Positions 13,773 through 27,800 of a stretch of DNA of 64,000 bases are shown piece by piece; within the stretch, counting starts at the first letter, position 1; each line of letters opens with the position of its first letter. The stretch is from Calliopsis andreniformis. Taxonomy: Eukaryota > Arthropoda > Insecta > Hymenoptera > Andrenidae. The translations under genes were made by a program, and so were the position numbers. The stretch is from positions 744,001 through 808,000 of the forward strand of contig NW_027480467.1 in the NCBI RefSeq assembly GCF_051401765.1, given 5' to 3'. Under the pieces are notes generated by a model. It saw only the letters and a program-made list of their open reading frames with translations. It was not told where the DNA came from and made no database searches.

Positions 13773-13898
13773 ATGATGAGAATTGATGTTTCTGGATAGA
13801 GATCTGAAGATTGCAGATTGAGTATTGAGTATTGAAAACTGTGAATTGAGGATATTCTATTGAGGTTTGAGGATTGACAACTGAATGTTGAGAACTAA
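13773..13898 (+). repeat. Cassette F6
   Basis: 7,105-bp partner of 6,668. Ends in gaactaa where that copy has gaactga. Confidence 0.9.
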
Positions 13899-15253
13899 AG
13901 ATTGAAGAATGAGGATTGAGGATTGAGGATTGAGGATTGAGGATTGAAGATTGAGTATTGAGGTTTGAAGATTGACGATTGAGGATTGAGGGTTGAGGAT
14001 TGAGGATTGAGGATTGAGGATTGAGGATTGAAAATTGAGTATTGAGGATTGAAGATTGAGGATTGAGGATTGAGGATTGAGGATTGAGGATTGAGGATTC
14101 AGGATTGAGGATTGAAGATTGAGGATTGGGTATTGAGGATTGAAGAATGAGGATTGAGAATTGAGAATTGAGGATTGAGGATTGAAGATTGAGTATTGAG
14201 GATTGAAGGCTGACGATTGAGGAATGAGGATTGAGGATTGAGGATTGAGGATTGAGGATTGAGGATTGAAGATTGAGTATTGAGGATTGAAGGTTGAGGA
14301 TTGAGGATTGAGGATTGAAGATTGAGGATTGAAGATTGAGTACTGAGGATTGAAGATTAAGATTGAGGATTGAGGATTGAGGATTGAGGATTGAGGACTG
14401 AGGGTTGAGGATTGAGGGTTGAGAATTGAGGATTGAGGATTCAGGATTGAGGATTGAAGATTGAGGATTGGGTATTGAGGATTGAAGAATGAGGATTGAG
14501 GATTGAGGATTGAGAATTGAGGATTGAAGATTGAGTATTGAGGTTTGAAGATTGAGGATTGAGGATTGAGGATTGAGGATTGAGGATTGAGGATTGAGGA
14601 TTGAGGATGGAGGATTGAAGATTGAGTATCGAGGATTGAAGATTGAGGATTGAGGATTGAGGATTGAGGATTGAGGATTGAGGATTGAGGATTGAGGATT
14701 GAAGATTGAGTATTGAGGATTGAAGATTGACGATTGAGGATTGAGGATGGAGGATTGAGGATTGAGGATTGAGGATTGAGGATTGAAGATTGACTATTGA
14801 GGATTGAAGATTGAGGATCGAGGATTGAGGATTGAGTATTGAGGATTGAAGATTGAGTACTGAGGATTGAAGATTAAGATTGAGGATTGAGGATTGAGGA
14901 TTGAGAATTGAGGATTGAGGATTGAGGACTGAGGATTGAAGATTGAGGATTGCGTATTGAGGATAGAACATTGAGGATTGAGGATTGAGTATTGAGGATT
15001 GAGGATTGAGGATTGAATATTGAATATTGATGATTGAAGATTGAGGATCGAGGATTGAGCGTTGTGGATTGAGGACGAGGACTGAGGGTTGAGTATTGCT
15101 GTTTGAGGTCTGAGGATTGAGGATTGAGGATTGAGAATTGAGGATTGAGGATTGAGGATTGAAGATTGAGGATTGGGTATTGAGGATTGAAGAATGAGGG
15201 TTGTGGATTGAGGATTGAGGATTGAGGATTGAAGACTGAGTGTTGAGGGTTGA

Positions 15254-15386
15254 GTGATGAGAATTGATGTTTGTGGATAGAGATTTGAAGATTGCAGATT
15301 GAGTATTGAGTATTGAAAACTGTGAATTGATGTTATTCTCTTGAGGATTGAGGAATGACAACTGATTGTTGAGGACTGAGGGCTGA
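15254..15386 (+). repeat. Cassette F1
   Basis: 7,105-bp partner of 8,149. It stands 867 bp before F2, one heptamer less than in copy 1. Confidence 0.92.
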
Positions 15387-16120
15387 AGATTGAGGATTCA
15401 GGATTGAGGATTCGGGATTGGGGTTTGAGGACTGAGGATTTAGGATTGAGGATGGAGGATTGAAGAGAGAGGACTGAGTGTTGAGGATTGAGTGTTGAGG
15501 GTTGAGGATTGAGGATTGAGGATTGAGAATTGAGGATTGAGGATTGAGGAATGAAGATTGACGATTGGGTATTGAGGATTGAAGAATGAGGATTGAGGAT
15601 TGAGGATTGAGGATTGAGGATTGAAGATTGAGTATTGAGCATTGAAGACTGACGATTGAGGATTGAGGATTGAGGATTGAAGATTGAGGATTGGGTATTG
15701 AGGATTGAAGAATGAGGATTGAGGATTGAGGATTGAGGATTGAGGATTGAAGATTGAGTATTGAGGTTTGAAGATTGACGATTGAGGATTGAGGATTGAG
15801 GATTGAGGATAGAGGGTTGAAGAATGAGGATTGAGGAATGAGGATTGAGGTTTGAGGACTGAGGACTGAGGATTGAGGTTTGAGAATTGAGGATTGAGGA
15901 TTGAGGATTGAAGACTGAGGATTGAGAATGAGGGCTGAGGGTTGAGGATTGAGGTTTGAGGTCTGAGGACAGAGGATTGAGGATTGAGAATTGAGGATTG
16001 AGGATTGAGGATTGAGGATTGAGGATTGGGTATTGAGTATTGAAGATTCAGTATTGAGGATTGAAGATTGAGAATTGAAGATTGAGGATTGAACATTGAG
16101 GACTGAGCGTTCAGGGTTGA

Positions 16121-16253
16121 GTGATGAGAATTGATGTTTGTGGATAGAGATTTGAAGATTGCAGATTGAGTATTGAGTATTGAAATCTGTGAATTGAGGA
16201 TATTCTATTGCGGATTGAGGATTGACAACTGATCGTTGTGGACTGAGGGCTGA
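16121..16253 (+). repeat. Cassette F2
   Basis: 7,098-bp partner of 9,023, with the same aatctgt variant. Confidence 0.9.
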
Positions 16254-16546
16254 GGATTGAGGATGCAGGATTGAGGATTCAGAATTGAGGTTTGAGGACT
16301 GACGATTGAGGTTTGAAGATTGAGTATTGAGGATTGAAGATTGTGTATTGAGGATTGAGGATTGAGGATTGAGGATTGAGGATGAGTGCTGAGGTTTGAG
16401 GATTGAGGTTTGTGGACTGAGGACTGAGGATTGAGGGTTGAGTATTGAGGATTGACGATTGAGGATTGAAGACTGAGGATTGAGGATTGAGGATTGAGGA
16501 TTGAGGTTTGAAGATTGAGGATTGGGGACTGAGTGTTGAGGGTTGA

Positions 16547-16679
16547 GTGATGAGAATTGATGTTTGTGGATAGAGATTTGAAGATTGCAGGCTGAGTATT
16601 GAGTATTGAAACCTGTCAATTGAGGATATTCTATTGAGGATTGAGGATTCACAACTGATTGTTGAGGTCTGAGGGCTGA
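16547..16679 (+). repeat. Cassette F3
   Basis: 426 bp after F2. Partner of 9,449 and 23,030. Confidence 0.9.
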
Positions 16680-16683
16680 AGAT

Positions 16684-16693
16684 TGAGCGCTCA
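16684..16693. repeat. Palindrome tgagcgctca
   Basis: Same position relative to F3 as at 9,586. Confidence 0.85.
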
Positions 16694-17818
16694 GGATTGT
16701 GGATTCAGGACTGAGGTTTGAGGACTGAGGATTGAGGATTCAGGATTGAGGATTGAGGATTGAGGATTGAGGATTGATCGTTGAGGATTGCGTATTGAGG
16801 ATAAAACATTGAGGATTGAGGATTGAGTATTGCGGATTCTGGATTGAGGATTGAAGATTGAATATTGATGATTGAAGATTGAGGATCGAGGATTGAGGGT
16901 TGTGGATTGAGGACGAGGACTGAGGATTGAGCATTGATGTTTGAGGTCTGAGGATTGAGGATTGAGGATTGAGAATTGAGGATTGAGGATTGAGGATTGA
17001 AGATTGAGGATTGGGTGTTGAGGATTGAAGAATGAGGATTGAGGATTGAGGATTGAGGATTGAGGATTGAAGATTGAGTATTGAGGATTGAAGATTGAGG
17101 ATTGAGGATTGAGGATTGAGGATTGAGGATTGAGGATTGCGGATAGAAGATTGAGGATTGGGTATTGCGTATTGAACGTTGAGGATTGAGGGTTGAGGAT
17201 TGAGGATTGAGGTTTGAGGATTGAGAATTGAGGATTGAGGATTGAGGATTGAAATTGAGGATTGGGTATTGAGGATTGAAGAATGATGATTTAGGATTGA
17301 GGATTGAGGATTGAGGATTGAGGATTGAAGACTGAGTATTGAGGATTGAAGATTGAGGATTGAGGAGTGAGTATTGAAGATTGAGGATTTGGGACCGAGG
17401 ATTGAAGATTGAGGATTGAGGATTGAGGATTGAGGATTGAGGATTGAGGATTGAGGATTGAAGATCGAGGATTGGGTATTGAGGATTGAAGAATGAGGAT
17501 TGAGCATTGAGGATTGAGTATTGAGGATTGAAGATTGAGTATTGAGGTGTGAAGATTGACGATTGAGGATTGAGGATTGAGGATTGAGGATTGAGGATTG
17601 AGGATTGAGGATTGAGGATTGAGGACTGAGGATTGAGGACTGAGGATTGAGGGTTGAGGATTGAAGAATGACGATCGAGGATTGAGAATTGAGGATTGAG
17701 TACTGAGGATTGAGGATTGAAGATTGAGTATTGAGAATTGAAGGTTGAGGATTGTGGATTGAGGATTGAGGATTGAGGATTGAATATTGAGGATTGGGGA
17801 CTGAGTGTTGAGGGTTGC

Positions 17819-17951
17819 ATGATGAGAATTGATGTTTGTGGATAGAGAATTGAAGATTGCAGATTGAGTTTTGAGTATTGAAAACTGTGAATTGATGATA
17901 TTCTATTGAGGATTGAGGATTGACAACTGATTGTTGAGGACTGACGGCTGA
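17819..17951 (+). repeat. Cassette F4
   Basis: Closes with gacggctga-type sequence (C at 17,945). The change is shared only with the copy at 24,302 and marks that pair as sisters. Confidence 0.9.
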
Positions 17952-18356
17952 AGCTTGAGGATTCAGGATTGAGGATTCAGGATTGAGGTTTGAGGAGAGA
18001 GGACTGAGGGTTGAGGATTGAGGATTGAGAATTGAGGATTGAGGATTGAGGATTGAAGATTGAGGATTGGCTGTTGAGGATTGGTCATTGAGGATTGAGG
18101 ATTGAGGATTTAGGATTGAGGATTGAAGGTTGAATATTGATGAATGAAGATTGAGGATTGAGGATTATGGGTTGTGGATTGAGAACGAGGACTGAGGGTT
18201 GAGTGTTGATGCCTGAGGTCTGAGGATTGAGGATTGAGGATTGCGAACTGAGGATTGAGGATTGAGGATTGAGGATTGAAGATTCAGTATTGAGTATTGA
18301 AGATTCAGAATTGAGGATTGAGGATTGAACATTGAGTACTGAGTGTTGAGTGTTGA

Positions 18357-18489
18357 GTGATGAGAATTGATGTTTCTAGATAGAGATCTGAAGATTGCAG
18401 ATTGAGTATTGAGTATTGAAAACTGTGAATTGAGGATATTCTATTGAGGATTGAGGATTGACAACTGAATGTTGAGGACTGAGGGCTGA
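18357..18489 (+). repeat. Cassette F5
   Basis: 538 bp after F4. Reads agattgc where the partner at 11,259 has agatcgc. Confidence 0.9.
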
Positions 18490-18943
18490 AGATTGAGGAT
18501 TCAGGATTGAGGATTCAGAATTGAGGTTTGAGGACTGAGGATTGAGGATTGACGATTGAGTATTGAGGATTGAAGATTGAGGAGTGAGGATTGAGGATTG
18601 AGGATTGAGGATGAGGGCTGAGGGTTGAGGATTGAGGTTTGAGAACTAAGGAAAGAGGATTGAGGATTGAGAATTGAGGATTGAGGATTGAGGATTGAAG
18701 ATTGAGGATTGGGTACTGAGGATTGAAGAATGAGGATTGAGGATTGAGGATTGAGGATTGAGGATTGAATATTGAGTATTGAGGATTGAAGATTGACTAT
18801 TGAGTATTGCGAATTGAGGATTGAGGATTGACGATTGAGGATTGATGATTGAGTATTGAGGATAGAAGGTTGAGGATTGTGGATTGAGGATTGAGGATTG
18901 AGGCTTGAATGTTGAGGATTGGGGACTGAGCGTTGAGGGTTGA

Positions 18944-19076
18944 GTAATGAGAATTGATGTTTGTGGATAGAGATTTGAAGATTGCAGGTTGAGTATTGAG
19001 TATTGAAAACTGTGAATTCATGTTATTCTATTGAGGATTGAGGATTGACCACTTATTGTTAAGGACTGAGGGCTGA
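18944..19076 (+). repeat. Cassette F7
   Basis: 587 bp after F5, the same spacing as at 11,846 and 25,427. Confidence 0.9.
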
Positions 19077-20814
19077 AGATTGAGGATTCAGGATTGAGGA
19101 TTCAGGTTTGAGGTTTGAGGACTGAGGATTGAGGATTGAGGATTGAGGATTGAGGGTTGAGGAGTGAGGATTGAAGACTCAGGATTGAGAATGAGGGCTG
19201 AGGGTTGAGGATTGAGGTTTGAGGTCTGAGGACAGAGGATTGAGGATTGAGGATTGAGAATTGAGGATTGAGGATTGAGGATTGAAGACTAAGGATTGGT
19301 TATTGAGGATTGAACATTGAGGATTGGGGATTGAGGATTGAGGAGTGAAGATTGAGGATTGAGGATAGAGGATTGAGGATTGAGGATTGAGGATTGAAGA
19401 TTGAATATTGATGATTGAAGATTGAGGGTTGAGGATTGAGTGTTGTGGATTGTGGACGGTGACTGAGGGTTGAATATTGATGTTTGAGGTTTGCGGATTG
19501 AGGATTGAGAATTGAGAATTGAGGATTGAGGATTGAGGATTGAGGATTGAGGATTGAGGATTGAGGATTGAGTATTGAGGATTGAGGATTGAGGATTCAG
19601 AAGTGAGGATTGAAGATTGAAGATTGGGTATTGAGGATTGAAGATTGAGGATCGAGGATTGAGCGTTGTGGATTGAGGACGAGGACTGAGGGTTGAGTAT
19701 TGGTGATTGAGGTCTGAGGATTGACGATTGAGGATTGAGGATTGAGGATTGAGGATTGAGATTTGAGGACTGAGGACTGAGGATTGAGGATTGAGAATTG
19801 ATGATTGAGGATTGAGGGTTGAAGATTGAGGATTGGGTATTGAGGATTGAATAATGATGATTGAAGAATGAGGATTGGGGATTGAGTATTGAGGATTGAG
19901 GATTGAATATTGAGTATTGACGATTGAGAATTGAGGATTGAGGATTGAGGATTGAGGATTGAAGATTGAGTATTGAGGATTGAAGATTGAGGATTGAGGA
20001 TTGAGGATTGAGGATTGAGGATTGAGGATTGAAGACTGAGGATTGAGAATGAGGGCTGAGGGTTGAGGATTGAGGTTTGAGGTCTGAGGACAGAGGATTG
20101 AGGATTGAGAATTGAGGATTGAGGATTGAGGATTGAAGACTGAGGATTGGTTATTGAGGATTGAACATTGAAGATTGAGTATTGAGGTTTGAAGATTGAC
20201 GATTGAGGATTGAGGATTGAGGATTGAGGATTGAGGATTGAGAATTGAGGATTAAGGATTGAAGATTGAGTATTGAGGATTGAAGATTGAGGATTGAGGA
20301 TTGAGGATTGAAGATTGAGGATTGAGGATTGAGGATTGAGGATTGAGGATTGAAGACTGAGGATTGGTTATTGAGGATTGAACATTGAGGATTGAGGTTT
20401 GAGGATTGAGGAGTGAAGATTGAGGATTGAGGATAGAGGATTGAGGATTGAGGATTGAGGATTGAAGATTGAATATTGATGATTGAAGATTGAGGGTTGA
20501 GGATTGAGTGTTGTGGATTGTGGACGATGACTGAGGGTTGAATATTGATGTTTGAGGTCTGAGGGTTGAGGATTCAGAATTGAGAATTGAGGATTGAGGA
20601 TTGAGGATTGAGGATTGAGGACTGAGGATTGAGGATTGAGGATTGAGGGTTGAGGATTGAAGAATGACGATCGAGGATTGAGAATTGAGGATTGAGTACT
20701 GAGGATTGAGGATTGAAGATTGAGTATTGAGAATTGAAGGTTGAGGATTGTGGATTGAGGATTGAGGATTGAGGATTGAATATTGAGGATTGGGGACTGA
20801 GTGTTGAGGGTTGC

Positions 20815-20947
20815 ATGATGAGAATTGATGTTTGTGGATAGAGAATTGAAGATTGCAGATTGAGTTTTGAGTATTGAAAACTGTGAATTGATGATATTCT
20901 ATTGAGGATTGAGGATTGACAACTGATTGTTGAGGACTGAGGGCTGA
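20815..20947 (+). repeat. Cassette F4
   Basis: Second F4 within the 6,483-bp unit, 503 bp before an F1 copy. Confidence 0.9.
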
Positions 20948-21317
20948 AGCTTGAGGATTCAGGATTGAGGATTCAGGATTGAGGTTTGAGGAGAGAGGAC
21001 TGAGGGTTGAGGATTGAGGATTGAGAATTGAGGATTGAGGATAGAGGATTGAAGATTGAGGATTGGCTGTTGAGGATTGGTCATTGAGGATTGAGGATTG
21101 AGGATTTAGGATTGAGGATTGAAGGTTGAATATTGATGAATGAAGATTGAGGATTGAGGATTATGGGTTGTGGATTGAGAACGAGGACTGAGGGTTGAGT
21201 GTTGATGCCTGAGGTCTGAGGATTGAGGATTGAGGATTGCGAACTGAGGATTGAGGATTGAGAATTGAGGATTGAGGATTGAGGATTGAGGACTGAAGAC
21301 TGAGTGTTGAGGGTTGA

Positions 21318-21450
21318 GTGATGAGAATTGATGTTTGTGGATAGAGATATGAAGATTGCAGATTGAGTATTGAGTATTGAAAACTGTGAATTGATGTTAT
21401 TCTCTTGAGGATTGAGGAATGACAACTGATTGTTGAGGACTGAGGGCTGA
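21318..21450 (+). repeat. Cassette F1
   Basis: Has gatatga at unit 5 in place of gatttga, a change shared only with 27,801. Confidence 0.9.
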
Positions 21451-22603
21451 AGATTGAGGATTCAGGATTGAGGATTCGGGATTGGGGTTTGAGGACTGAG
21501 GATTTAGGATTGAGGATGGAGGATTGAAGAGAGAGGACTGAGTGTTGAGGATTGAGTGTTGAGGGTTGAGGATTGAGGATTGAGGATTGAGAATTGAGGA
21601 TTGACGATTGAGGAATGAAGATTGACGATTGGGTATTGAGGATTGAAGAATGAGGATTGAGGATTGAGGATTGAGATTTGAGGACTGAGGACTGAGGATT
21701 GAGGATTGAGAATTGATGATTGAGGATTGAGGGTTGAAGATTGAGGATTGGGTATTGAGGATTGAATAATGATGATTGAAGAATGAGGATTGGGGATTGA
21801 GTATTGAGGATTGAGGATTGAATATTGAGTATTGACGATTGAGAATTGAGGATTGAGGATTGAGGATTGAGGATTGAGGATTGAAGATTGAGTATTGAGG
21901 ATTGAAGATTGAGGATTGAGGATTGAGGATTGAGGATTGAGGATTGAGGATTGAAGACTGAGGATTGAGAATGAGGGCTGAGGGTTGAGGATTGAGGTTT
22001 GAGGTCTGAGGACAGAGGATTGAGGATTGAGAATTGAGGATTGAGGATTGAGGATTGAAGACTGAGGATTGGTTATTGAGGATTGAACATTGAAGATTGA
22101 GTATTGAGGTTTGAAGATTGACGATTGAGGATTGAGGATTGAGGATTGAGGATTGAGGATTGAGAATTGAGGATTAAGGATTGAGGATTGTGGATTGAGG
22201 ATTGAGGATTCAGGATTCAGGATTGAAGATTGAGGATTGGGTATTGAGGATTGAAGAATGAGGATTGAGTATTGAGTATTGAGGATTGAGGATAGAGGGT
22301 TGAAGAATGAGGATTGAGGAATGAGGATTGAGGTTTGAGGACTGAGGACTGAGGATTGAGGTTTGAGAATTGAGGATTGAGGATTGAGGATTGAAGACTG
22401 AGGATTGAGAATGAGGGCTGAGGGTTGAGGATTGAGGTTTGAGGTCTGAGGACAGAGGATTGAGGATTGAGAATTGAGGATTGAGGATTGAGGATTGAGG
22501 ATTGAGGATTGGGTATTGAGTATTGAAGATTCAGTATTGAGGATTGAAGATTGAGAATTGAAGATTGAGGATTGAACATTGAGGACTGAGCGTTCAGGGT
22601 TGA

Positions 22604-22736
22604 GTGATGAGAATTGATGTTTGTGGATAGAGATTTGAAGATTGCAGATTGAGTATTGAGTATTGAAATCTGTGAATTGAGGATATTCTATTGCGGATTG
22701 AGGATTGACAACTGATCGTTGTGGACTGAGGGCTGA
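22604..22736 (+). repeat. Cassette F2
   Basis: 6,483-bp partner of 16,121. Confidence 0.9.
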
Positions 22737-23029
22737 GGATTGAGGATGCAGGATTGAGGATTCAGAATTGAGGTTTGAGGACTGACGATTGAGGTTTGAA
22801 GATTGAGTATTGAGGATTGAAGATTGTGTATTGAGGATTGAGGATTGAGGATTGAGGATTGAGGATGAGTGCTGAGGTTTGAGGATTGAGGTTTGTGGAC
22901 TGAGGACTGAGGATTGAGGGTTGAGTATTGAGGATTGACGATTGAGGATTGAAGACTGAGGATTGAGGATTGAGGATTGAGGATTGAGGTTTGAAGATTG
23001 AGGATTGGGGACTGAGTGTTGAGGGTTGA

Positions 23030-23162
23030 GTGATGAGAATTGATGTTTGTGGATAGAGATTTGAAGATTGCAGGCTGAGTATTGAGTATTGAAACCTGTC
23101 AATTGAGGATATTCTATTGAGGATTGAGGATTCACAACTGATTGTTGAGGTCTGAGGGCTGA
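23030..23162 (+). repeat. Cassette F3
   Basis: 426 bp after F2. Partner of 16,547. Confidence 0.9.
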
Positions 23163-23166
23163 AGAT

Positions 23167-23176
23167 TGAGCGCTCA
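23167..23176. repeat. Palindrome tgagcgctca
   Basis: Third copy, again right after F3. Confidence 0.85.
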
Positions 23177-24301
23177 GGATTGTGGATTCAGGACTGAGGT
23201 TTGAGGACTGAGGATTGAGGATTCAGGATTGAGGATTGAGGATTGAGGATTGAGGATTGATCGTTGAGGATTGCGTATTGAGGATAAAACATTGAGGATT
23301 GAGGATTGAGTATTGCGGATTCTGGATTGAGGATTGAAGATTGAATATTGATGATTGAAGATTGAGGATCGAGGATTGAGGGTTGTGGATTGAGGACGAG
23401 GACTGAGGATTGAGCATTGATGTTTGAGGTCTGAGGATTGAGGATTGAGGATTGAGAATTGAGGATTGAGGATTGAGGATTGAAGATTGAGGATTGGGTG
23501 TTGAGGATTGAAGAATGAGGATTGAGGATTGAGGATTGAGGATTGAGGATTGAAGATTGAGTATTGAGGATTGAAGATTGAGGATTGAGGATTGAGGATT
23601 GAGGATTGAGGATTGAGGATTGCGGATAGAAGATTGAGGATTGGGTATTGCGTATTGAACGTTGAGGATTGAGGGTTGAGGATTGAGGATTGAGGTTTGA
23701 GGATTGAGAATTGAGGATTGAGGATTGAGGATTGAAATTGAGGATTGGGTATTGAGGATTGAAGAATGATGATTTAGGATTGAGGATTGAGGATTGAGGA
23801 TTGAGGATTGAAGACTGAGTATTGAGGATTGAAGATTGAGGATTGAGGAGTGAGTATTGAAGATTGAGGATTTGGGACCGAGGATTGAAGATTGAGGATT
23901 GAGGATTGAGGATTGAGGATTGAGGATTGAGGATTGAGGATTGAAGATCGAGGATTGGGTATTGAGGATTGAAGAATGAGGATTGAGCATTGAGGATTGA
24001 GTATTGAGGATTGAAGATTGAGTATTGAGGTGTGAAGATTGACGATTGAGGATTGAGGATTGAGGATTGAGGATTGAGGATTGAGGATTGAGGATTGAGG
24101 ATTGAGGACTGAGGATTGAGGACTGAGGATTGAGGGTTGAGGATTGAAGAATGACGATCGAGGATTGAGAATTGAGGATTGAGTACTGAGGATTGAGGAT
24201 TGAAGATTGAGTATTGAGAATTGAAGGTTGAGGATTGTGGATTGAGGATTGAGGATTGAGGATTGAATATTGAGGATTGGGGACTGAGTGTTGAGGGTTG
24301 C

Positions 24302-24434
24302 ATGATGAGAATTGATGTTTGTGGATAGAGAATTGAAGATTGCAGATTGAGTTTTGAGTATTGAAAACTGTGAATTGATGATATTCTATTGAGGATTGAG
24401 GATTGACAACTGATTGTTGAGGACTGACGGCTGA
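24302..24434 (+). repeat. Cassette F4
   Basis: Carries C at 24,428, the private change also seen at 17,945. Confidence 0.9.
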
Positions 24435-24839
24435 AGCTTGAGGATTCAGGATTGAGGATTCAGGATTGAGGTTTGAGGAGAGAGGACTGAGGGTTGAGGA
24501 TTGAGGATTGAGAATTGAGGATTGAGGATTGAGGATTGAAGATTGAGGATTGGCTGTTGAGGATTGGTCATTGAGGATTGAGGATTGAGGATTTAGGATT
24601 GAGGATTGAAGGTTGAATATTGATGAATGAAGATTGAGGATTGAGGATTATGGGTTGTGGATTGAGAACGAGGACTGAGGGTTGAGTGTTGATGCCTGAG
24701 GTCTGAGGATTGAGGATTGAGGATTGCGAACTGAGGATTGAGGATTGAGGATTGAGGATTGAAGATTCAGTATTGAGTATTGAAGATTCAGAATTGAGGA
24801 TTGAGGATTGAACATTGAGTACTGAGTGTTGAGTGTTGA

Positions 24840-24972
24840 GTGATGAGAATTGATGTTTCTAGATAGAGATCTGAAGATTGCAGATTGAGTATTGAGTATT
24901 GAAAACTGTGAATTGAGGATATTCTATTGAGGATTGAGGATTGACAACTGAATGTTGAGGACTGAGGGCTGA
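24840..24972 (+). repeat. Cassette F5
   Basis: 6,483-bp partner of 18,357. Confidence 0.9.
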
Positions 24973-25426
24973 AGATTGAGGATTCAGGATTGAGGATTCA
25001 GAATTGAGGTTTGAGGACTGAGGATTGAGGATTGACGATTGAGTATTGAGGATTGAAGATTGAGGAGTGAGGATTGAGGATTGAGGATTGAGGATGAGGG
25101 CTGAGGGTTGAGGATTGAGGTTTGAGAACTAAGGAAAGAGGATTGAGGATTGAGAATTGAGGATTGAGGATTGAGGATTGAAGATTGAGGATTGGGTACT
25201 GAGGATTGAAGAATGAGGATTGAGGATTGAGGATTGAGGATTGAGGATTGAATATTGAGTATTGAGGATTGAAGATTGACTATTGAGTATTGCGAATTGA
25301 GGATTGAGGATTGACGATTGAGGATTGATGATTGAGTATTGAGGATAGAAGGTTGAGGATTGTGGATTGAGGATTGAGGATTGAGGCTTGAATGTTGAGG
25401 ATTGGGGACTGAGCGTTGAGGGTTGA

Positions 25427-25559
25427 GTAATGAGAATTGATGTTTGTGGATAGAGATTTGAAGATTGCAGGTTGAGTATTGAGTATTGAAAACTGTGAAT
25501 TCATGTTATTCTATTGAGGATTGAGGATTGACCACTTATTGTTAAGGACTGAGGGCTGA
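25427..25559 (+). repeat. Cassette F7
   Basis: 6,483-bp partner of 18,944 and the last F7 in the window. Confidence 0.9.
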
Positions 25560-27297
25560 AGATTGAGGATTCAGGATTGAGGATTCAGGTTTGAGGTTTG
25601 AGGACTGAGGATTGAGGATTGAGGATTGAGGATTGAGGGTTGAGGAGTGAGGATTGAAGACTCAGGATTGAGAATGAGGGCTGAGGGTTGAGGATTGAGG
25701 TTTGAGGTCTGAGGACAGAGGATTGAGGATTGAGGATTGAGAATTGAGGATTGAGGATTGAGGATTGAAGACTAAGGATTGGTTATTGAGGATTGAACAT
25801 TGAGGATTGGGGATTGAGGATTGAGGAGTGAAGATTGAGGATTGAGGATAGAGGATTGAGGATTGAGGATTGAGGATTGAAGATTGAATATTGATGATTG
25901 AAGATTGAGGGTTGAGGATTGAGTGTTGTGGATTGTGGACGGTGACTGAGGGTTGAATATTGATGTTTGAGGTTTGCGGATTGAGGATTGAGAATTGAGA
26001 ATTGAGGATTGAGGATTGAGGATTGAGGATTGAGGATTGAGGATTGAGGATTGAGTATTGAGGATTGAGGATTGAGGATTCAGAAGTGAGGATTGAAGAT
26101 TGAAGATTGGGTATTGAGGATTGAAGATTGAGGATCGAGGATTGAGCGTTGTGGATTGAGGACGAGGACTGAGGGTTGAGTATTGGTGATTGAGGTCTGA
26201 GGATTGACGATTGAGGATTGAGGATTGAGGATTGAGGATTGAGATTTGAGGACTGAGGACTGAGGATTGAGGATTGAGAATTGATGATTGAGGATTGAGG
26301 GTTGAAGATTGAGGATTGGGTATTGAGGATTGAATAATGATGATTGAAGAATGAGGATTGGGGATTGAGTATTGAGGATTGAGGATTGAATATTGAGTAT
26401 TGACGATTGAGAATTGAGGATTGAGGATTGAGGATTGAGGATTGAAGATTGAGTATTGAGGATTGAAGATTGAGGATTGAGGATTGAGGATTGAGGATTG
26501 AGGATTGAGGATTGAAGACTGAGGATTGAGAATGAGGGCTGAGGGTTGAGGATTGAGGTTTGAGGTCTGAGGACAGAGGATTGAGGATTGAGAATTGAGG
26601 ATTGAGGATTGAGGATTGAAGACTGAGGATTGGTTATTGAGGATTGAACATTGAAGATTGAGTATTGAGGTTTGAAGATTGACGATTGAGGATTGAGGAT
26701 TGAGGATTGAGGATTGAGGATTGAGAATTGAGGATTAAGGATTGAAGATTGAGTATTGAGGATTGAAGATTGAGGATTGAGGATTGAGGATTGAAGATTG
26801 AGGATTGAGGATTGAGGATTGAGGATTGAGGATTGAAGACTGAGGATTGGTTATTGAGGATTGAACATTGAGGATTGAGGTTTGAGGATTGAGGAGTGAA
26901 GATTGAGGATTGAGGATAGAGGATTGAGGATTGAGGATTGAGGATTGAAGATTGAATATTGATGATTGAAGATTGAGGGTTGAGGATTGAGTGTTGTGGA
27001 TTGTGGACGATGACTGAGGGTTGAATATTGATGTTTGAGGTCTGAGGGTTGAGGATTCAGAATTGAGAATTGAGGATTGAGGATTGAGGATTGAGGATTG
27101 AGGACTGAGGATTGAGGATTGAGGATTGAGGGTTGAGGATTGAAGAATGACGATCGAGGATTGAGAATTGAGGATTGAGTACTGAGGATTGAGGATTGAA
27201 GATTGAGTATTGAGAATTGAAGGTTGAGGATTGTGGATTGAGGATTGAGGATTGAGGATTGAATATTGAGGATTGGGGACTGAGTGTTGAGGGTTGC

Positions 27298-27430
27298 ATG
27301 ATGAGAATTGATGTTTGTGGATAGAGAATTGAAGATTGCAGATTGAGTTTTGAGTATTGAAAACTGTGAATTGATGATATTCTATTGAGGATTGAGGATT
27401 GACAACTGATTGTTGAGGACTGAGGGCTGA
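27298..27430 (+). repeat. Cassette F4
   Basis: 6,483-bp partner of 20,815. Confidence 0.9.
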
Positions 27431-27800
27431 AGCTTGAGGATTCAGGATTGAGGATTCAGGATTGAGGTTTGAGGAGAGAGGACTGAGGGTTGAGGATTGA
27501 GGATTGAGAATTGAGGATTGAGGATAGAGGATTGAAGATTGAGGATTGGCTGTTGAGGATTGGTCATTGAGGATTGAGGATTGAGGATTTAGGATTGAGG
27601 ATTGAAGGTTGAATATTGATGAATGAAGATTGAGGATTGAGGATTATGGGTTGTGGATTGAGAACGAGGACTGAGGGTTGAGTGTTGATGCCTGAGGTCT
27701 GAGGATTGAGGATTGAGGATTGCGAACTGAGGATTGAGGATTGAGAATTGAGGATTGAGGATTGAGGATTGAGGACTGAAGACTGAGTGTTGAGGGTTGA

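Larger units (their letters stand above)
13170..19720. repeat. About 7.1-kb higher-order block, copy 2
   Basis: Sister of 6,060-12,620. It carries variants that copy 1 lacks but that the 22.3-28.8 kb block shares. Examples are gacggct at 17,943-17,949 in place of gagggct, and gggttga plus ggtttga inside the plain run at about 17,190-17,220. It is therefore the template of the later 6,483-bp duplication. Confidence 0.8.
15800..22282. repeat. 6,483-bp tandem duplication, copy 1
   Basis: All cassettes here (F2, F3, F4, F5, F7, F4, F1) recur exactly 6,483 bp downstream. The left edge is at the ggataga-gggttga landmark near 15,808. The same landmark at 22,291 opens copy 2. I saw no mismatch in the parts I compared by eye, but did not align every base. 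Confidence 0.85.
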
